Of a DNA stretch of 64,000 nt, positions 61,277 through 64,000 are shown one piece after another (the stretch's first letter is position 1; each line of letters begins with the position of its first letter). Location: positions 1 to 64,000 of the forward strand of contig CAKUJD010000008.1 in the NCBI GenBank assembly GCA_934661195.1, read 5' to 3'. Below the pieces are notes generated by a model. It was not told the origin of the DNA and did not search any database. It saw nothing but the letters and a program-made list of their open reading frames with translations. A program made the translations under genes and the position numbers. The DNA is from an uncultured Muribaculaceae bacterium (lineage in GTDB: Bacteria > Bacteroidota > Bacteroidia > Bacteroidales > Muribaculaceae).

Positions 61277-61680
61277 TGCTTTTCCTTTCTCTCATTATTA
61301 TTCAATGTCGCAAATTCCTTATCAACCTTGCTTGTCCGCTTGCAATAGCCAGCCACCGTCTCACCCATGGAGCGTGTGTGCGTAATGGCTTTGATTGCCG
61401 ATGCAGGATACATGTTCTTGTTGCCGAACTTGATGTGCTGCAAGTAGCCAGTGCGATGCCACTGCCACAGGGTTGCAGGGCAGACATTGAAAATCTTGCA
61501 AACCTCCTCTGTTGTGAGAAAAGTTTCCTCAGGTTCTTCCTTGCGAGCGGATGCAATTTGTTCCTCCCATTCCTTGCGTGACTGCGCCAACAGCGTATTT
61601 GCAAAATGGCGAAGGTCTTCGGGAGTAACGGTAAGTGCTACCAGTCCTCCCTTTTTTGTCAATGACATAATGTCAACCAT
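61273..61680 (-). CDS. Excisionase-like helix-turn-helix protein
   Basis: A 135-residue protein with a MerR/HTH_17-type DNA-binding domain at about 53-100 (FLTTEEVCKIFNVCPATLWQ and YLQHIKFGNKNMYPASAIKA). Similar proteins act as excisionases or first-gene regulators in Bacteroides elements. The stop overlaps the next gene by four bases. A hairpin and promoter box lie upstream. Confidence 0.82.
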   Translation of the reverse strand: MVDIMSLTKKGGLVALTVTPEDLRHFANTLLAQSRKEWEEQIASARKEEPEETFLTTEEVCKIFNVCPATLWQWHRTGYLQHIKFGNKNMYPASAIKAITHTRSMGETVAGYCKRTSKVDKEFATLNNNERKEKQ

Positions 61681-61762
61681 ATATATTCTTTTGATATTCG
61701 TTATACATACGCTGTCTGCTCATAAACCAGGATGCTCCTTCTCGCAGCGTGATAAAAAGAAA

Positions 61763-61805
61763 CACCGTCAATCCGCTGGTTTGTCGGATTGACGGTGCAA
61801 AGGTA
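61763..61805 (-). promoter_or_regulatory. Promoter box abutting a 13-bp inverted repeat
   Basis: TACCTTTG (61798-61805, minus strand) is followed immediately by caccgtcaatccg (61785-61797 read on the minus strand) and its mirror (61763-61775), then T-rich sequence. It could be an operator at the start site, an attenuator, or a terminator of the gene upstream. Confidence 0.55.
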
Positions 61806-61961
61806 TATGGCTTTTGACAGCTCTTGATGAGATTTGAATAGGCAGTAGGATGCGACTACTATTGACTACTCTTTGTTAATGGATTTAACGTGACATCATC
61901 AAAAATCCTTAGCCAAATGCAGTTTTACGTTTGACTAAGGATTGTAAATGGTAGCAGATTG

Positions 61962-62771
61962 TCAGAAACGAAATATGCTGCGACAATATGCAATAATTAT
62001 AGAAAGAAAGTTCTTGCGTCCTAACTTGCGGTTGTAGAAATGAACTTCCCCGTCGGTATCAACAGTGTAGCCTATGGCATTTCGTAAAGCAGTTCTGTGA
62101 TATTTGATTTTCTCTTCTGCCTGTTTCCTGATGGCATCCGTCTCATATTCCAAGTTTACATGGTACTTGCTGAAATACTTGTCGAAACTGCTTTTCTTCA
62201 GGTTGAACTCATCGACCAGCAGACTGCGAGGTATGGTGGGGAACAATATGCCGTCCTCTATGGCGCAATGGATAATGACGGCTGCATCATCTGGATGTTC
62301 ACCTCTGATAAGCTGGTGAAGTCCATGGCTGATAGCATAGTATTGTACTGCAAACGGAGTATATTCAATCAGTTTGCTCGGATGCTCTTCGCTCGACAAA
62401 CCACGGATAATCTTCAAGAACCCCAATATCATCTTTTGTGTGATGCCATCAAAATGCTTGCGCATCAGTTCCTTGGTCAATGCTTCTATCTCGTCATAAT
62501 GATTATTGCCTCTGATGGCAATGTATTTCAATGCTTTGCGGATAGAAGGCTTCTTTGCCAACTCCTCCCAAGGGGTGGTCTGATACGACATCACGGCAAG
62601 TATAGTCGTGCCGAAAGCGTCAAGGCTCGGTTTTTCCACTTCTTCGTTCACTTTCGTTCCGTCAAATTCTTCCTTGATGAGCGAAAGCATGAACCTTGCG
62701 TTCTCTTCCGTCACATTGCGAGGCTTCCCGAACTGCTGTTCAAGATCCTCGCCGAGTTCGTTTATGTTCAT
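61962..62771 (-). CDS. Hypothetical protein linked to an AbiE-type operon
   Basis: A 269-residue soluble, mostly helical protein (MNINELGEDLEQQFGKPRNV start). No known domain seen. Its start overlaps the AbiEii stop by four bases, so it is translated with the toxin-antitoxin genes and is probably part of the system. Confidence 0.75.
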   Translation of the reverse strand: MNINELGEDLEQQFGKPRNVTEENARFMLSLIKEEFDGTKVNEEVEKPSLDAFGTTILAVMSYQTTPWEELAKKPSIRKALKYIAIRGNNHYDEIEALTKELMRKHFDGITQKMILGFLKIIRGLSSEEHPSKLIEYTPFAVQYYAISHGLHQLIRGEHPDDAAVIIHCAIEDGILFPTIPRSLLVDEFNLKKSSFDKYFSKYHVNLEYETDAIRKQAEEKIKYHRTALRNAIGYTVDTDGEVHFYNRKLGRKNFLSIIIAYCRSIFRF

Positions 62772-63781
62772 GCCTTTCGGTAATTTAACTGTCTAATTTG
62801 CTCGTTGAGCGTTGACAACTTGCTTATCAGTTCATCAAAAGAAGGCACCTGTCCGAAAATCATGTGCTCACACATGAACTTGTAGTCTTCTTGCCATAGT
62901 CTTGCAATTTCCTTGTTGGGCACAATACATAATGTGGCAGGATATAGCTCATCATAGTTGAAGCCCTTAAGTCCAATGAACTTTCTGCGATGTTCAAGTA
63001 CCGCCTTGTACAGAGCTTCGTTGTGAATTGCATGGTCGGCAATTTGGTTCTCAGAATCCATCATCATTGCCAAATCATATATATGGCGAGACATACGCTC
63101 CACTCTGACCTCGTTCTTCCTGAATTCTTCATGTAGCAGGAATACTTTTTCAAGGAAGGTTCGCTCGGGAATGACGGCGTTCACCTCAAATGGCTTTTCT
63201 GCAAATGGTGCTTTGCTGAAGTGGGTGTCAATAGCAGAGTTTATAGCCTTTTTCTCAATAGGCTCCATCATCGACCTGCCGCTGATTTCGATCTTTACCG
63301 TATTCTTGATATACGGTGATACTTCATACAAACTATGATAGGTTATTGTTATCACTTCTGGGTCTGTTGTCGTGACAGGTGTGATTACAACATCAACACT
63401 AAAGGCATCTGTCCGTATGCCCAAATCCACTAAAGCCTTCCTTACATCATGCTGCATATTCTCTCTTACGAAAGAACAGGCAGCGCGACGTAGTCTGTCA
63501 CTGATTTGAGTCTTCGACAATTCACCGCTAAAGCCAAGAAATTCTCTGCTGAGTGCAATATCCACATCTTCGGAGAATCTGGCTATCAAGTTCCAGCATT
63601 TGCTAAGACTTGTACCTCCTTTGAAAGCAATATGTTCTGCATATGGCAAAGTATGAAGGGCTTTCAACACCTGCGTTACCCACCAGTCCTTTTCGATACT
63701 TGACGGTGGCAATCCGGTCTGCAACGCCACGGTATTGATAGCTTCACGTTGTCTATCTTCTGGTATGTCTATGAATTTCAT
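62768..63781 (-). CDS. AbiEii/AbiGii-type nucleotidyltransferase toxin
   Basis: A 337-residue protein. The nucleotidyltransferase core shows AFKGGTSLSKCW (about 53-62) and RFSEDVDIAL (about 68-77), the GGTxLxK and SxDxD signature of AbiEii. The N-terminal SIEKDWWVTQVLKAL is typical. These toxins transfer nucleotides to tRNA or other targets and can abort phage infection. ATG 63781 overlaps the antitoxin stop (ATGA). Confidence 0.9.
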   Translation of the reverse strand: MKFIDIPEDRQREAINTVALQTGLPPSSIEKDWWVTQVLKALHTLPYAEHIAFKGGTSLSKCWNLIARFSEDVDIALSREFLGFSGELSKTQISDRLRRAACSFVRENMQHDVRKALVDLGIRTDAFSVDVVITPVTTTDPEVITITYHSLYEVSPYIKNTVKIEISGRSMMEPIEKKAINSAIDTHFSKAPFAEKPFEVNAVIPERTFLEKVFLLHEEFRKNEVRVERMSRHIYDLAMMMDSENQIADHAIHNEALYKAVLEHRRKFIGLKGFNYDELYPATLCIVPNKEIARLWQEDYKFMCEHMIFGQVPSFDELISKLSTLNEQIRQLNYRKA

Positions 63782-64000
63782 CGTGCAATTAGTATTTTGC
63801 GCACCCACGCAGGGGTAAGTTTTATATCATGGTTGAAATCGTTGTCATTTACATTCTTTGCGTGTTCGACAAGCACGTTGCGTTCCTCCTCGGTTATTTT
63901 TTCTTCGCCTATGGTGCGCATGGCTGTTACAACAAGCATCATCAGCTCTGATTTATAGGCAAAGTTCTTGCCCGAAGAAGAATGCTTGAACAGGATGCCA
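63778..64000 (-). CDS. AbiEi-like antitoxin, C-terminal part (cut by the window edge)
   Basis: The frame enters from the right edge and ends with TGA at 63778-63780, overlapping the toxin ATG. The visible 73 residues include GILFKHSSSGKNFAYKSELM and DFNHDIKLTPAWVRKILIAR. They resemble the end of DUF6088/AbiEi antitoxins. Identity rests mainly on position before AbiEii. Confidence 0.65.
   Translation of the reverse strand, partial: GILFKHSSSGKNFAYKSELMMLVVTAMRTIGEEKITEEERNVLVEHAKNVNDNDFNHDIKLTPAWVRKILIAR

Larger units (their letters stand above)
57946..61680 (-). mobile_element. Mobilisation and replication module of an integrated or mobilisable element
   Basis: Four leftward genes in order: an excisionase-like HTH, a DnaD-like HTH, a DnaC-like ATPase and a MobV relaxase, with inverted repeats resembling an oriT before the relaxase gene. 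This is a common core of Bacteroides mobilisable elements. No integrase, transposase or second end could be found in the window, so extent is unknown. Confidence 0.7.

Noticed and set aside
1..64000. CRISPR arrays, rRNA genes and insertion sequences
   Set aside because: No regularly spaced repeat-spacer series, no rRNA signature and no transposase frame were seen.

Overview
This window looks like a chromosome segment from a Bacteroidales bacterium, most likely a Muribaculaceae/Prevotellaceae-type gut commensal. The grounds are: many genes are preceded by the Bacteroidetes promoter box TAnnTTTG; secreted proteins end in type IX-secretion-like C-terminal domains; and several neighbourhoods and families are typical of the order (DUF3822-rsmD, DUF3316, UpxY antiterminator, MobV relaxase, BspA-like repeats). 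The family-level placement is inference.

Bases 1 to about 41,000 are GC-rich core-like sequence. In order they hold: a palindromic repeat region; a membrane protein of unknown function; a secreted M6 metalloprotease; an MgtC-like protein; a CPA2 antiporter; a Fic-family pseudogene; a membrane-bound AraC regulator; DUF3822-rsmD; a leftward parC/DUF3316/S41-peptidase group; glycyl-tRNA synthetase with an FKBP lipoprotein; an EamA exporter and an NCS2 purine permease; an AAA ATPase; a complete preQ1 block queF-queC-queD-queE; tRNA-Leu(UAG); a secreted esterase with a glycerophosphodiesterase; type I asparaginase; a secreted GH10-like protein; a leftward block of two small lipoproteins, a prenyl synthase and a TatD nuclease; a small ferredoxin; and two repeat-rich surface proteins.

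Between 41.0 and 42.2 kb lies more than 1.1 kb without convincing genes. It carries inverted repeats and possibly a structured RNA. Beyond it the DNA becomes AT-rich, which marks an acquired island running to the right edge.

Bases 42,165-57,746 form one compact leftward transcription unit of 15 genes with 4-34 base overlaps or very short gaps. An UpxY/NusG-like antiterminator leads it. It encodes a UDP-HexNAc-type dehydrogenase, a UDP-xylose-synthase-like SDR, a UDP-GlcA-4-epimerase-like SDR, five radical SAM enzymes of different architectures (one B12-binding, one SPASM, one with a DUF512-like tail), a methyltransferase, two plain glycosyltransferases and two fusions (GT4 + NodB deacetylase; GT8 + TupA ATP-grasp). 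An Xre regulator closes it. No flippase, polymerase or initiating sugar transferase is present. I infer a system that makes an unusually modified glycoconjugate, and regard it as the most novel part of the window.

Upstream of it on the same strand is a mobilisation/replication module (MobV relaxase, candidate oriT repeats, DnaC-like ATPase, DnaD-like HTH protein, excisionase-like HTH protein). The window ends in an AbiE-type toxin-antitoxin operon cut by the right edge, with one extra gene of unknown function.
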